Shown in pieces: positions 33,833 through 42,361 of a stretch of 64,000 nt of DNA. The notes beneath the pieces were generated by a model. It saw only the letters and a list, made by a program, of their open reading frames with translations. It had not been told where the DNA came from and did no database searches. The stretch lies in contig CAVWCL010000001.1 in the NCBI GenBank assembly GCA_963753485.1, positions 558,001-622,000 on the forward strand. The letters are read 5' to 3'. The DNA comes from CAWDLX01 sp963753485 (GTDB taxonomy: Bacteria; Actinomycetota; Actinomycetes; Mycobacteriales; Micromonosporaceae). Made by a program: the position numbers and the translations under genes. The stretch's first letter is position 1, and each line of letters begins with the position of its first letter.

Positions 33833-35653
33833 GTGCGTGAGTTCTCTGTACCGCCGGTCGTCACGGTCGACGACGCCGCGAACCTGACCGATCCGGTCTG
33901 GGACAACGCGCAAAGCCATCCGGACACACCGCAGTTCGCCCGGCGGACCGGCACCGGCTGGGTCGACCTCAGCTGCCGCGCGTTTCGCGACGAGGTGATC
34001 GCACTGGCCCGGGGGATCGTCGCCGCCGGCATCTCCCCGGGCGACCGGGTGGCGCTGATGAGCAAGACCCGCTACGAGTGGACGCTCATCGACTATGCGA
34101 TCTGGGCGGCCGGCGGGGTGACCGTGCCGATCTACGAGACCTCCAGCGCCGAGCAGATCCAGTGGGTCATCTCCGACTCCGGCGCGGTGGCGTGTTTCGT
34201 GGAGACCGAGGCGCACGCCGCCGACGTCGCCGCGGTGCGGGCGTCGGTGCCGCGGCTGGAGCACCTGTGGCGGATCGAACCCGGCGATCCGACCGGGACC
34301 GGCGGCCGCGGCGCGGTCGCCGAGCTGGTCGCCGACGGGGCGGCGGTGCCGGCCGAGGAGATCGAGCAGCGACGTCATTCGGCCGGCGCGGACGACCTCG
34401 CCACGATCATCTACACCAGTGGCACCACAGGCCGGCCCAAGGGCTGCATGCTGACCCACCGCAACATCTACTCCGACATCGCCAACGCCATCCCCGGGCT
34501 ACCGGACCTGTTCCGGGAGGGAGCGGCGACGTTGCTCTTCCTACCGCTGGCGCACAGCTTCGCCCGGCTGATCCAGGTCGGCGTGGTGGCCGGGCGGGTG
34601 CGCACCGCGTTCTCCCCCGACGTGCGCAACCTGGTCGAGGATCTGAAGGCATTCCAGCCCACCTTCGTGCTGGCGGTCCCCCGGGTGTTCGAGAAGGTGT
34701 ACAACGGCGCCCGCCAGCGGGCGCACGCCGACGGCAAGGGCTCGATCTTCGACCGGGCCGAGCGGGTCGCGGTCGCGTACAGCGAGGCCCTGCAGACGCC
34801 GCGCGGGCCCGGGCCGGTGCTGCGCGGGCAGCACGCGCTCTTCGACCGTCTGGTGTACGGCAAGATCCGCGCTGCCATGGGTGGGCAGTGCACCGCCGCC
34901 ATCTCCGGCGGGGCGCCGCTGGGCGTGCGGCTGGCCCACTTCTTCCGGGGCATGGGGGTGACCATCTTCGAGGGGTACGGGCTGACCGAAACCTCCCCCG
35001 CGTGCGCGGTGAACCTGCGCGAGCACATCCGGATCGGCACCGTTGGCCGGCCGCTGCCGGGGGTGAGCATCCGGATCGCCGATGACGGCGAGATCAGTGT
35101 CAGCGGCGATCTCGTCTTTCCCGGGTACTGGAACAACCCCGACGCGACCGCGGAGGTCCGCGACGCCGACGGCTGGTTCCACACCGGCGATCTGGGCAGC
35201 CTGGACGGTGACGGCTACCTCGCCATCACCGGACGCAAGAAGGAGCTGATCGTCACCGCCGGCGGCAAGAACGTCGCGCCGGCGGTGCTGGAGGACCGCA
35301 TCCGGGCGCACCCGATGGTGAGCCAGTGCCTGGTGGTCGGCGACGGCAAGCCGTTCGTGGCCGCCCTGGTCACCATCGACGAGGAGGAGTTCCCCGCGTG
35401 GAAATCCGCGCACGGCAAGCCGCCCGAGGCGAGTGTCGGTGATCTGCGGGCCGACGCCGACCTGCTCGCCGCGGTGCAGGAGGCGGTCGACGACGCGAAC
35501 AAGGCGGTGTCGAAGGCGGAGTCCATCCGCGTGGTGCGGATCCTGCCTGGCGATTTCACCGAGGCGAACGGCATGCTGACACCATCGTTGAAGGTGAAAC
35601 GCAGCGTTGTCGCGAAGGAGTACGCCGACGAAATCGCCGCCATCTACCGTTGA
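33833..35653 (+). CDS. fadD15: Long-chain acyl-CoA ligase (FadD15-like)
   Basis: A 606-residue AMP-forming ligase that activates fatty acids with ATP and CoA. The P-loop-like YTSGTTGRPKGCMLTHRN is near residue 193; other core motifs are GYGLTETSPACAVN, WFHTGDLG and TGRKKELIVTAGGKNVAP. Length and N-terminal region match the FadD15 group, and M. tuberculosis fadD15 (Rv2187) is next to pimB in the same block. GTG 33833 has GAGGGAG upstream. The histidine kinase gene overlaps its 3' end. Confidence 0.9.
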   Translation: MREFSVPPVVTVDDAANLTDPVWDNAQSHPDTPQFARRTGTGWVDLSCRAFRDEVIALARGIVAAGISPGDRVALMSKTRYEWTLIDYAIWAAGGVTVPIYETSSAEQIQWVISDSGAVACFVETEAHAADVAAVRASVPRLEHLWRIEPGDPTGTGGRGAVAELVADGAAVPAEEIEQRRHSAGADDLATIIYTSGTTGRPKGCMLTHRNIYSDIANAIPGLPDLFREGAATLLFLPLAHSFARLIQVGVVAGRVRTAFSPDVRNLVEDLKAFQPTFVLAVPRVFEKVYNGARQRAHADGKGSIFDRAERVAVAYSEALQTPRGPGPVLRGQHALFDRLVYGKIRAAMGGQCTAAISGGAPLGVRLAHFFRGMGVTIFEGYGLTETSPACAVNLREHIRIGTVGRPLPGVSIRIADDGEISVSGDLVFPGYWNNPDATAEVRDADGWFHTGDLGSLDGDGYLAITGRKKELIVTAGGKNVAPAVLEDRIRAHPMVSQCLVVGDGKPFVAALVTIDEEEFPAWKSAHGKPPEASVGDLRADADLLAAVQEAVDDANKAVSKAESIRVVRILPGDFTEANGMLTPSLKVKRSVVAKEYADEIAAIYR

Positions 35654-37337
35654 GCTGGCCGTTTCCGCAGATCCGGGGCCCGAGTGGCCCGAACCCGGGC
35701 CGCCCGGCCCGCTGCTCGCCGTCCCGGACGCGGCCGAGCGGATCGGCTGGATCCTGCGCCTGGCCCTGCTCGCGCTCTGCGCCATGCTCGTCGTGGCCAT
35801 CACCAAGAACCCCGTGGAGGTGGTCTGGGTCTGCCTGCTCGCGGTCGCCGCGCTGCCCGCGTGGACGCCGCCGCGCAGCTCGCTGCTGGCGCCGCTGGGC
35901 CGGCTGGCCGAGGTGTGCGTCACGGTCATCGGGGCCAGCACGATCGCGGTGGACACCCACAGCGGGGCGACCTCGAGCGCGCTGCTGCTCTACCTGACGG
36001 TGCCGGTGATCCTGCCCGCCCTCGAGGGCCGGCTGCGCGAGGCGCTGACGCTGCTCGGCATCGCCACCGCCGGCCTGATCATCTTCGGCATCAACGACCA
36101 CACCATCACCGACCGCGGCTACCTGCTCTCCGCGTTCGAGTGGCTGGCCATCGCCGGCCTCTCCGCCGGCTTCGTCAGCTCGGTCCAGCGCCGGCTCGCC
36201 TCCACCGGCGATCCCGGGCCGCAGCCGTACGCCGAGGCCACCCGCCTGCTCACGCAGCTGCGCACGGTGGCCCGGTCGCTGCCCGGCGCCACCCTCGACC
36301 CGGGCGGCATCGCCGAGCACCTGATCGACGAGGTACGGGCGACGGCCCCGGCCGACCGGGCCGCGGTCTTCTCCGGCAGCGGCGGCGGCCGGCTCGTGGT
36401 GCTGGCGCAGGCCGGCGCCGACCGCGTGGACTGGGAGACCTCGCTCGACGCGGACTCCGCGATCGCCGACGCCTGGGCCAGCCAGCAGCCCCAGGTCACC
36501 GCGCGCTCGCAGGTGCGCAGCGCCCCCGCTGAGGTCTCCGCGCTGGTCGTCCCACTGGTCTCCGGCATCCGCACGATCGGGCTGGTCACGCTCGAGGTAG
36601 ACCGGCCCGGCGCCTACCCGTCGCCGCTGGTACGGCGGGTCACCTCGGTCGCGACCGCCGCGGCGCTGCGGCTGGAGGCGGCCCTGCTCTTCGACGACGT
36701 CCGCTCGCTGGCGACCAACGAGGAGCGCCAGCGGCTGGCCCGGGAGATCCACGACGGCGTCGCTCAGGAGTTGGTCATGGTCGGCTACGGCATCGACAAC
36801 GCGCTCGCCGCGCTCCCGCCCGCCGCCGCCGAGGCACACCGCGACCTGCGTAGCCTTCGCCTCGAGGTCACCCGGGTCATCAACGAGCTGCGACTGAGCC
36901 TGTTCGAGCTGCGCAGCGTGGTCGACCGGCAGGGCGGACTCTCCGCCGCCATCGCCGAGTACGCCCGCGCGATCGCCTCCGCCGGCGGGCTGCGGGTGCA
37001 CTTCTCGGTGGAGGAGACAACCGCGCGCCTGCCCTCGGCGGTCGAGGCCGAGCTGCTCCGGATCGCCCAGGAGGCGATCACGAACGCGCGCAAGCATGCG
37101 GGTGCCCAGAATCTCTGGGTCAGCTGCGAGATCGACCCCCCGTACGCCCGCATCGAAGTCTCTGACGATGGTGCCGGGATCGGAGCGGACCGCACGGAGG
37201 GGCGCCTCGGTCTTGCGATCATGGCAGAGAGAGCGGAACGTATCCGCGGACAGTTGGAAATAACACCCCGTGCCGCCGCAAGCGGCACATCCGTCGCCGT
37301 GGTGCTCGGTTCACCACCCCGGCGGAGTACTTTGTAG
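35607..37337 (+). CDS. NarL-family sensor histidine kinase
   Basis: About 576 residues. Several N-terminal transmembrane helices (IGWILRLALLALCAMLVVAI onward, to about residue 190), a GAF-like central domain, then a HisKA_3 dimerisation helix EERQRLAREIHDGVAQELVM with phosphorylated His382, and an HATPase domain (EAITNARKHAGAQ, VSDDGAGIG, GRLGLAIMAERAE). The only standard start before the first helix is TTG 35607, which overlaps the ligase gene by 47 bases; the true start is uncertain. The response regulator gene follows. Signal unknown. Confidence 0.88.
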   Translation: MSRRSTPTKSPPSTVELAVSADPGPEWPEPGPPGPLLAVPDAAERIGWILRLALLALCAMLVVAITKNPVEVVWVCLLAVAALPAWTPPRSSLLAPLGRLAEVCVTVIGASTIAVDTHSGATSSALLLYLTVPVILPALEGRLREALTLLGIATAGLIIFGINDHTITDRGYLLSAFEWLAIAGLSAGFVSSVQRRLASTGDPGPQPYAEATRLLTQLRTVARSLPGATLDPGGIAEHLIDEVRATAPADRAAVFSGSGGGRLVVLAQAGADRVDWETSLDADSAIADAWASQQPQVTARSQVRSAPAEVSALVVPLVSGIRTIGLVTLEVDRPGAYPSPLVRRVTSVATAAALRLEAALLFDDVRSLATNEERQRLAREIHDGVAQELVMVGYGIDNALAALPPAAAEAHRDLRSLRLEVTRVINELRLSLFELRSVVDRQGGLSAAIAEYARAIASAGGLRVHFSVEETTARLPSAVEAELLRIAQEAITNARKHAGAQNLWVSCEIDPPYARIEVSDDGAGIGADRTEGRLGLAIMAERAERIRGQLEITPRAAASGTSVAVVLGSPPRRSTL

Positions 37338-37360
37338 CCGCCCGGCCCGCGCCGGGCGGC
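37337..37360. terminator. Strong hairpin at the end of the histidine kinase gene
   Basis: Ten-base perfect arms GCCGCCCGGC (37337-37346) and GCCGGGCGGC (37351-37360) with loop CCGC begin at the last base of the kinase stop codon. No U-tract follows. It may attenuate rather than fully separate the kinase and regulator transcripts. Confidence 0.5.
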
Positions 37361-37450
37361 GTGTCCGGCTCTGGCCGGGCGAGCAGCCCGACCGACACAC
37401 CCGGCGGCCACCGCGCACTCGACGTACCGCAGTCAGGGAGAGCAGCCCGA

Positions 37451-38125
37451 ATGACAACCCCCACCGCATCGCCGCCCGGCACCCGCACGAAGGTGCTGCT
37501 CGTTGACGACCACGACCTGATCCGCAAGGGCCTGCGGCACGCGTTCGAGCGCGACCGCAACTTCGAGGTGGTCGGTGAGGCGGGCACCGCGGCCGAGGCG
37601 GTCCGGCAGGCCGGGGCGCTGCAGCCGGACGTGGTGATCATGGATCTGCGGCTGCCCGACGGCAGCGGGCTGGAGGCGACCCGGGCGCTGCGCAAGGCCA
37701 ACGCGAGCGTCGGCATTGTCGTGCTGACCATGTACGCCGGCGACGACCAGCTCTTCGGCGCCCTGGAGGCGGGCGCGTCCGCGTTCGTGCCGAAGACCGC
37801 CCCGGCCGACGAGGTGGTCGCGGCAGCGCGGCACGCCGCCTCCTCCCCCTCCGCGTTCACGGCCGCCGATCTCGCCGAGGCGATGAAGCGGCGGCTGGCC
37901 CCGGCCGGCCCGCAGCTCTCCCCGCGGGAGAGCCAGGTCTTGCGCCTGCTCGCCGACGGCATGAGCGTGGCCGGAATCGCCAAACAGCTGTACGTCAGCG
38001 AGTCGACGGCGAAGACTCACATCTCCAAGCTCTACGAGAAGCTTGGCGCCGCGAACCGGGCGCAGGCACTCATGACCGCGCTGCGGCTGGGCCTGCTGGA
38101 AGCGCCGGACGCGCCCAAGTTCTGA
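37451..38125 (+). CDS. NarL-family response regulator
   Basis: A 224-residue regulator. Receiver domain VLLVDDHDLIRKGLRHAF with phospho-acceptor Asp65 in VVIMDLRLPDGSGLEA, switch residues in VVLTMYA and PKTAPADE. The C-terminal LuxR-type helix-turn-helix reads LSPRESQVLRLLADGMSVAG and then SESTAKTHISKLYEKLG. ATG 37451 is preceded by AGGGAG. It is the expected partner of the histidine kinase 113 bp upstream. Confidence 0.92.
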   Translation: MTTPTASPPGTRTKVLLVDDHDLIRKGLRHAFERDRNFEVVGEAGTAAEAVRQAGALQPDVVIMDLRLPDGSGLEATRALRKANASVGIVVLTMYAGDDQLFGALEAGASAFVPKTAPADEVVAAARHAASSPSAFTAADLAEAMKRRLAPAGPQLSPRESQVLRLLADGMSVAGIAKQLYVSESTAKTHISKLYEKLGAANRAQALMTALRLGLLEAPDAPKF

Positions 38126-38183
38126 CCGCCACCTGCACAGCACCGCCGGCCACCTTACCTGTACGGATAATCTTGGCGCCCGC

Positions 38184-38210
38184 TGTCGATTCGACGGCGG
38201 CTCGCCCGTC
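38184..38210 (+). promoter_or_regulatory. Putative ECF42-type promoter
   Basis: TGTCGA (38184-38189) followed 17 nt later by CGTC (38207-38210) lies 38 bp before the YCII gene. As I recall, ECF42 sigma factors use a -35 TGTCGA and a CGA-containing -10. The position fits autoregulation of the pair. The match is by eye only. Confidence 0.45.
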
Positions 38211-38247
38211 GGTTGGTTGACGGACCACGACAGAGGAAGGCTGGATC

Positions 38248-38589
38248 ATGGCCCAGTACTTGATTCTCATCTACGAGGACGAAGTCACCTACGCCAGGGC
38301 GACCCCGGAGGACTACCAGGCGATCATGGAGGCGCACAACCGCTACCCCGAGCAGGTCGCTGCGCTCGGCGGCAAGATCATCAGCGGTCAGGCGCTGCAG
38401 CCCACCACGTCGGCGACCACCATCCGGGGCGACGTGGTCACCGACGGGCCGTTCGCCGAGACCAAGGAGGCCCTCGGCGGCTACTACCTGGTGGAGGCCG
38501 AGGACCTCGACCAGGCCCTGGCCATCGGCAAGGTCACCCCGGCACCGTACGGCTGCGTCGAGGTACGCCCGATCATGGTGTTCGAGTGA
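38248..38589 (+). CDS. YCII/DGPF-domain protein, partner of ECF42 sigma factor
   Basis: A 113-residue YCII-like protein: AQYLILIYEDEVTYA at the start and the signature TDGPFAETKEALGGYYLVEA, which gives the family the name DGPF. Such genes are consistently linked to ECF42 sigma factors, which often control them. The function of the protein is unknown; the fold is a ferredoxin-like dimer. AGAGGAAGG precedes ATG 38248. The sigma gene begins 23 bp downstream. Confidence 0.9.
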   Translation: MAQYLILIYEDEVTYARATPEDYQAIMEAHNRYPEQVAALGGKIISGQALQPTTSATTIRGDVVTDGPFAETKEALGGYYLVEAEDLDQALAIGKVTPAPYGCVEVRPIMVFE

Positions 38590-38612
38590 CCGCGGTGTCA
38601 TTGCGGTAGATC

Positions 38613-39887
38613 GTGGCCACGGTGGACCGGGCAGACGCCAACGTCCGGGCGGCCATCGCCGACGCGCACCGGCACGAGTGGGCTCTCGTGCTCGCCGCCA
38701 CCGCGCGCGTCGCCGGGGACATCGACCTGGCTGAGGAGTGCGTCCAGGAGGCGTACCTCTCGGCCCTGGACGCGTGGGCCCGCGACGGCATCCCGGCCAG
38801 ACCCGGGGCGTGGCTCACCGTGGCCGCGCGCCGCCGCGCGCTCGACGCCCACCGGCGCGACCAGACGCTGCGGACCAAGCTGCCGCTCCTGGTCGAGCCG
38901 GTCTCCACGGCTGAGACCGGGACAGGGGGTGAGGACGTGGACGACGACACCATCGGCGATGACCGCCTGCGCCTCGTCTTCACTTGTTGCCACCCGGCCC
39001 TGGCCCGGGAGGCGCAGGTCGCGCTGACCCTCCGGCTGGTCTGCGGCCTGACCACCGTCGAGATCGCCGAGGCCTTCCTGGTGCCGGAGGCCACCATGGC
39101 GGCCCGGGTGACCCGGGCGAAGAAGAAGATCTCCGCCGCCCGGATCGCCTACCGGGTGCCGGCTGCGGCCGAACTGCCGGACCGGCTCGACGCCGTGCTG
39201 ACCGTCGTGCACCTGCTCTACACCACCGGTCATACCGCGCCCAGCGGGCACGACCTGGTCCGCCGCGACCTGGTGGAGCGTGCCCTCGATCTGGCCCGGA
39301 TGCTGCGTGCGCTCATGCCCGACGAACGCGAGGTCCGCGGTCTGCTCGCCCTGCTCCTGCTCACCGACGCCCGCCGCGACACCCGGTCCACTCCGGACGG
39401 TCGGCTGGTGCTGCTGGAGGACCAGGACCGCTCGCGCTGGGACCACGCGGCGATCGCCGAGGGCACCGCGCTCGTCGTGGAGGCGCTGCGCGGTGGCCGA
39501 CCGGGTCGGTTCGCGCTGCAGGCCGCGATCGCCGCGCTGCACACCGAAGCGGCCAGCTACGCCGAGACCGACTGGGCCCAGGTGGGCCAGCTCTACGACG
39601 AGCTGCTGCGGGTGTGGCCGTCACCGGTGGTCGCGCTCAACCGGGCCGTGGCCACCTCCATGGTGGACGGTCCGGCCGCCGCCCTGGCCGAGATCGAGGC
39701 GCTGACCGCCGACGGCCGCCTCGCCAGCTATCGCTACCTGGCCGCCACCCGGGCCGACCTGCTGCGCCGGCTCGGTCGATCCGAGGAGGCGATCAGGGCC
39801 TACCGTGAGGCGCTCGAACTCGCCGACAACGCCCAGGAACGCGACTTTCTCTCCGGCCGGATCCAGTCGCTGGCGCCGTCGAGCTGA
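38613..39887 (+). CDS. ECF42-type RNA polymerase sigma factor with C-terminal extension
   Basis: A 424-residue sigma factor. Region 2 spans about residues 10-85 (AEECVQEAYLSALDAW and GAWLTVAARRRALDAHRR), region 4 about 115-170 (TTVEIAEAFLVPEATMAARV). The remaining 250 residues are a helical TPR-like extension (LPDRLDAVLTVVHLLYTTGH, ETDWAQVGQLYDELLRV, YRYLAATRADLLRRLGR) characteristic of ECF42 and needed for its activity, as there is no anti-sigma gene. GTG 38613 start. Partner of the upstream YCII/DGPF gene. Confidence 0.9.
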   Translation: MATVDRADANVRAAIADAHRHEWALVLAATARVAGDIDLAEECVQEAYLSALDAWARDGIPARPGAWLTVAARRRALDAHRRDQTLRTKLPLLVEPVSTAETGTGGEDVDDDTIGDDRLRLVFTCCHPALAREAQVALTLRLVCGLTTVEIAEAFLVPEATMAARVTRAKKKISAARIAYRVPAAAELPDRLDAVLTVVHLLYTTGHTAPSGHDLVRRDLVERALDLARMLRALMPDEREVRGLLALLLLTDARRDTRSTPDGRLVLLEDQDRSRWDHAAIAEGTALVVEALRGGRPGRFALQAAIAALHTEAASYAETDWAQVGQLYDELLRVWPSPVVALNRAVATSMVDGPAAALAEIEALTADGRLASYRYLAATRADLLRRLGRSEEAIRAYREALELADNAQERDFLSGRIQSLAPSS

Positions 39888-39900
39888 TCGGGGCCGGCCG

Positions 39901-41058
39901 CTACCCGTCGGCCGGCGGCTGCACCCCCGGCGCGCTCACCCCGAGCAGGTCACCCAGGCGGCGGGCCTGGGTTTCCCACTGCCAGTCGGCCTCCACCCAG
40001 GCCCTGCCCGCCTGGCCGAGCCGGCGGGCCAGCGCCGGGTCGGCCAGGATGGCGGTGATCCGTTCGGTGACCGCCCCCAGGTCGCGACCCGCCACCACAT
40101 ACCCGGTTTCACCGTCGCGCACCGCGTCCGGCGCGCCGCCGGAATCCCCGGCCACCACCGGCAGTCCGGCCGAGGACGCCTCCAGGTAGACGATGCCGAG
40201 CCCCTCCACGTCCAGCCCGGCGCGGCGGGTGCGGCAGGGCATCGCGAAGATGTCGCCGGCGGCGTAGTACGCCGGCAGCTCGCCCCAGGGGACGGAGCCG
40301 GTGAAGATCACCTGTTCGGCCACCCCGCACTCGGCGGCGAGAGCCGTCAGCGTCGACCGGTACGGTCCGCTGCCGACCAGCAACAGCGCCGCCTGCGGAA
40401 CCCGGCGGCGGATCTCCGGTAACGCCCGGATCAGGGCATCCTGGCCCTTGCGTGGTACCAGCCGCGACACGCAGACGATGACCGGCCGTTCGCCCAGCCG
40501 GTACCGGGCGCGCACCGGGGCCCCGGAGACCCCGGGAGCGAACGCGCCGGTGTCCACGCCCGGCGCGAGCCGGTCCAATGTGGTCAGCCCGCCAACGGCC
40601 CGGTCGAGGCGGACCCGGAAGTACTCCCCCAGGTAGGTGATCACATCAAGGCCACGGGCGATGCGGCGCAGCAGCCCGCGGGCGCCCGGCAGCGCCGCCC
40701 AACCGGCCTCGTGGCCGTGGGTGAGCGCGACCGCGCGGGTCACCCCGGCCCGGGCGCGCAACGGGGTCGCGAGCAGGCCCAGCGGCGCCGCGGCGCCGAA
40801 CCACACCCGGTCGCAGCCCCGGTCCTGGGCGATCTCGACGACCTGCCGGGCCACCGCCGGCGTGGGCAGCAGCATCGTGGTCCCGGCGCGCACCACCTCG
40901 AACTGCTGGCCGGCGTCGAAGACCGTCCACCCCGGTGACCGCGAGCTGAACACGACCAGGTCCTCGGGGCGTTGGCGGACCGCCAGGTTGTGCACGAACT
41001 GCTGGATGCCGCCGGCCCGCGGCGGGAAATCATTGGTGACGAGCAGGATGCGGCTCAC
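39901..41058 (-). CDS. pimB: GT4 glycosyltransferase, PimB-like phosphatidylinositol mannosyltransferase
   Basis: A 385-residue GT-B fold enzyme. N-terminal LLVTNDFPPRAGGIQQFVHN, HGHEAGW, the donor-binding VCVSRLVPRKGQDALI and EGLGIVYLEASSAGLPVV (the E-x7-E motif region) match PimB, which adds the second mannose to phosphatidylinositol at the inner membrane. In M. tuberculosis Rv2188c lies next to fadD15, as here apart from an inserted regulatory block. GTG 41058 overlaps the M48 protease stop by GTGA. Confidence 0.88.
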   Translation of the reverse strand: MSRILLVTNDFPPRAGGIQQFVHNLAVRQRPEDLVVFSSRSPGWTVFDAGQQFEVVRAGTTMLLPTPAVARQVVEIAQDRGCDRVWFGAAAPLGLLATPLRARAGVTRAVALTHGHEAGWAALPGARGLLRRIARGLDVITYLGEYFRVRLDRAVGGLTTLDRLAPGVDTGAFAPGVSGAPVRARYRLGERPVIVCVSRLVPRKGQDALIRALPEIRRRVPQAALLLVGSGPYRSTLTALAAECGVAEQVIFTGSVPWGELPAYYAAGDIFAMPCRTRRAGLDVEGLGIVYLEASSAGLPVVAGDSGGAPDAVRDGETGYVVAGRDLGAVTERITAILADPALARRLGQAGRAWVEADWQWETQARRLGDLLGVSAPGVQPPADG

Positions 41059-42305
41059 CGCTCGCCCCGGGCGTAGGCGCGCGCGGCGGCGATCCGCTCC
41101 ACCACCGAGGGGTGGCTGGCGAACATGAGGTGCTCCAGTCGCGGCGGGTCGGCGTCGGCCAGGTTCGTGGTGGCCAACCGTCGCTCCATCGCCTCCGCGG
41201 TGGCGGCGTCGCCGGTGAGGGCGAGGGCGTGCGCGTCCGCGCGGGCCTCCAGGCGCCGCGACACCAGCGCCTGCAGGGGTGCGCCGGCCAGACCGCCGAC
41301 GGACGCCACCGCGAGCAGCAGGGCGACCGCTCGTGGGTCCACCATGGACTCGACGCCGGCCCGGGCCAGCAGGGCTGGCCAGAGCCCGAGCAGGTAGATC
41401 GCGCAGACCGCGGCCGCGGCGCCGAGCGCGCCGATCACGGTGCCGGTGAACACGTCGCCGTCGCGGGCGTGTCCCAGCTCGTGCGCCACCACGCTCTCCA
41501 CCTCGGCCGGCGGCGCATCCCGGGTCAGGGTGTCGTAGACCACGATCCGACGGGTGGGCCCCAGGCCGGAGACGTAGGCGTTGAGCGCGGTCGTGCGGCG
41601 CGAGGCATCGGCCACCAGGACGTCGCGCACCGGTACGCCGTCGCGGGCGGCCAGTGCGATCAACCGGTCGCGCAGCTCGCCGGCGGGCATCGGGGTGAAC
41701 CGGTTGAAGATCGGTTCCACCAGTACCGGGAAGATGAAGCTGACGAGCACGGTCAGTCCGGCCGCGCCGGCGGCGACCCAGATCCACCAGGTGGCCGGGG
41801 CCGCCCGGCCGGCCCCGAAGAACCCGAGCAGCGCGATCGCTCCGATCACGGCACCGACGGCGTAGCCCTTGAGCAGGTCGACGGTCCAGCCGGCCCAGGT
41901 CTGGGTGGACAGACCGAACCGGCGCACGACCACCTCCCGCCAGGCGGCCAGCGGGAGCGTGACGACCTCGCCGACGAGCACCACCACGAAGCCGCCGAGC
42001 ACGGCCTGGACCACCCAGTTGCCGCCGAAGGCACGCCCGATCGCCGCCACGATGCCCGCGCCGAGCGGAGTGAGGCCGAGGACCAGGGCCACCGCAACGC
42101 CGGCGACCAATGCCCCGTAGGAACCGGGGCGCAGCGCGATCCGGAAGGCCTTGCCCTGGGCGACCGCCTCCGGCGGCAGGTCGGCGAGGGCGGCGAGCTG
42201 GTCGGCCCGCGGAGCCGGCGGAGCCGACCAGGGCACCCGCACGGCCGCGACCGCTCCGGTGATGAGTACCAGCACGCCGAGGGTCACCGCCGCCCACTCG
42301 CCCAT
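41055..42305 (-). CDS. M48-family membrane metalloprotease (Ste24/HtpX type)
   Basis: A 416-residue integral membrane protease. Hydrophobic helices near residues 5-25, 65-90, 100-125 and 150-200. The zinc motif HELGH is in VESVVAHELGHARDGD near residue 274, with the third ligand Glu in RRLEARADAHALAL. The family includes the CAAX protease Ste24 and the quality-control protease HtpX; the long N-terminal membrane part suits Ste24. It is the first gene of a coupled pair with pimB. ATG 42305. Confidence 0.9.
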   Translation of the reverse strand: MGEWAAVTLGVLVLITGAVAAVRVPWSAPPAPRADQLAALADLPPEAVAQGKAFRIALRPGSYGALVAGVAVALVLGLTPLGAGIVAAIGRAFGGNWVVQAVLGGFVVVLVGEVVTLPLAAWREVVVRRFGLSTQTWAGWTVDLLKGYAVGAVIGAIALLGFFGAGRAAPATWWIWVAAGAAGLTVLVSFIFPVLVEPIFNRFTPMPAGELRDRLIALAARDGVPVRDVLVADASRRTTALNAYVSGLGPTRRIVVYDTLTRDAPPAEVESVVAHELGHARDGDVFTGTVIGALGAAAAVCAIYLLGLWPALLARAGVESMVDPRAVALLLAVASVGGLAGAPLQALVSRRLEARADAHALALTGDAATAEAMERRLATTNLADADPPRLEHLMFASHPSVVERIAAARAYARGER

Positions 42306-42335
42306 ACCGGCGACCTTAATCTGCGCCCTCCGCTG

Positions 42336-42355
42336 CGTCGATCTAGCACAAGCCC
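42336..42355. repeat. Relic of the dispersed palindrome (copy 3)
   Basis: CGTCGATCTAG is followed directly by CACAAGCCC, which looks like the outer left arm joined to part of the right arm of the element at 21821-21884 after an internal deletion. It lies between the M48 protease and NYN genes. Confidence 0.5.
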
Positions 42356-42361
42356 GGGGGT

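Noticed and set aside
39901..42297. A 798-residue minus-strand frame as a protease-transferase fusion
   Set aside because: The first half is the M48 gene read in the wrong frame; the real genes overlap by only four bases.
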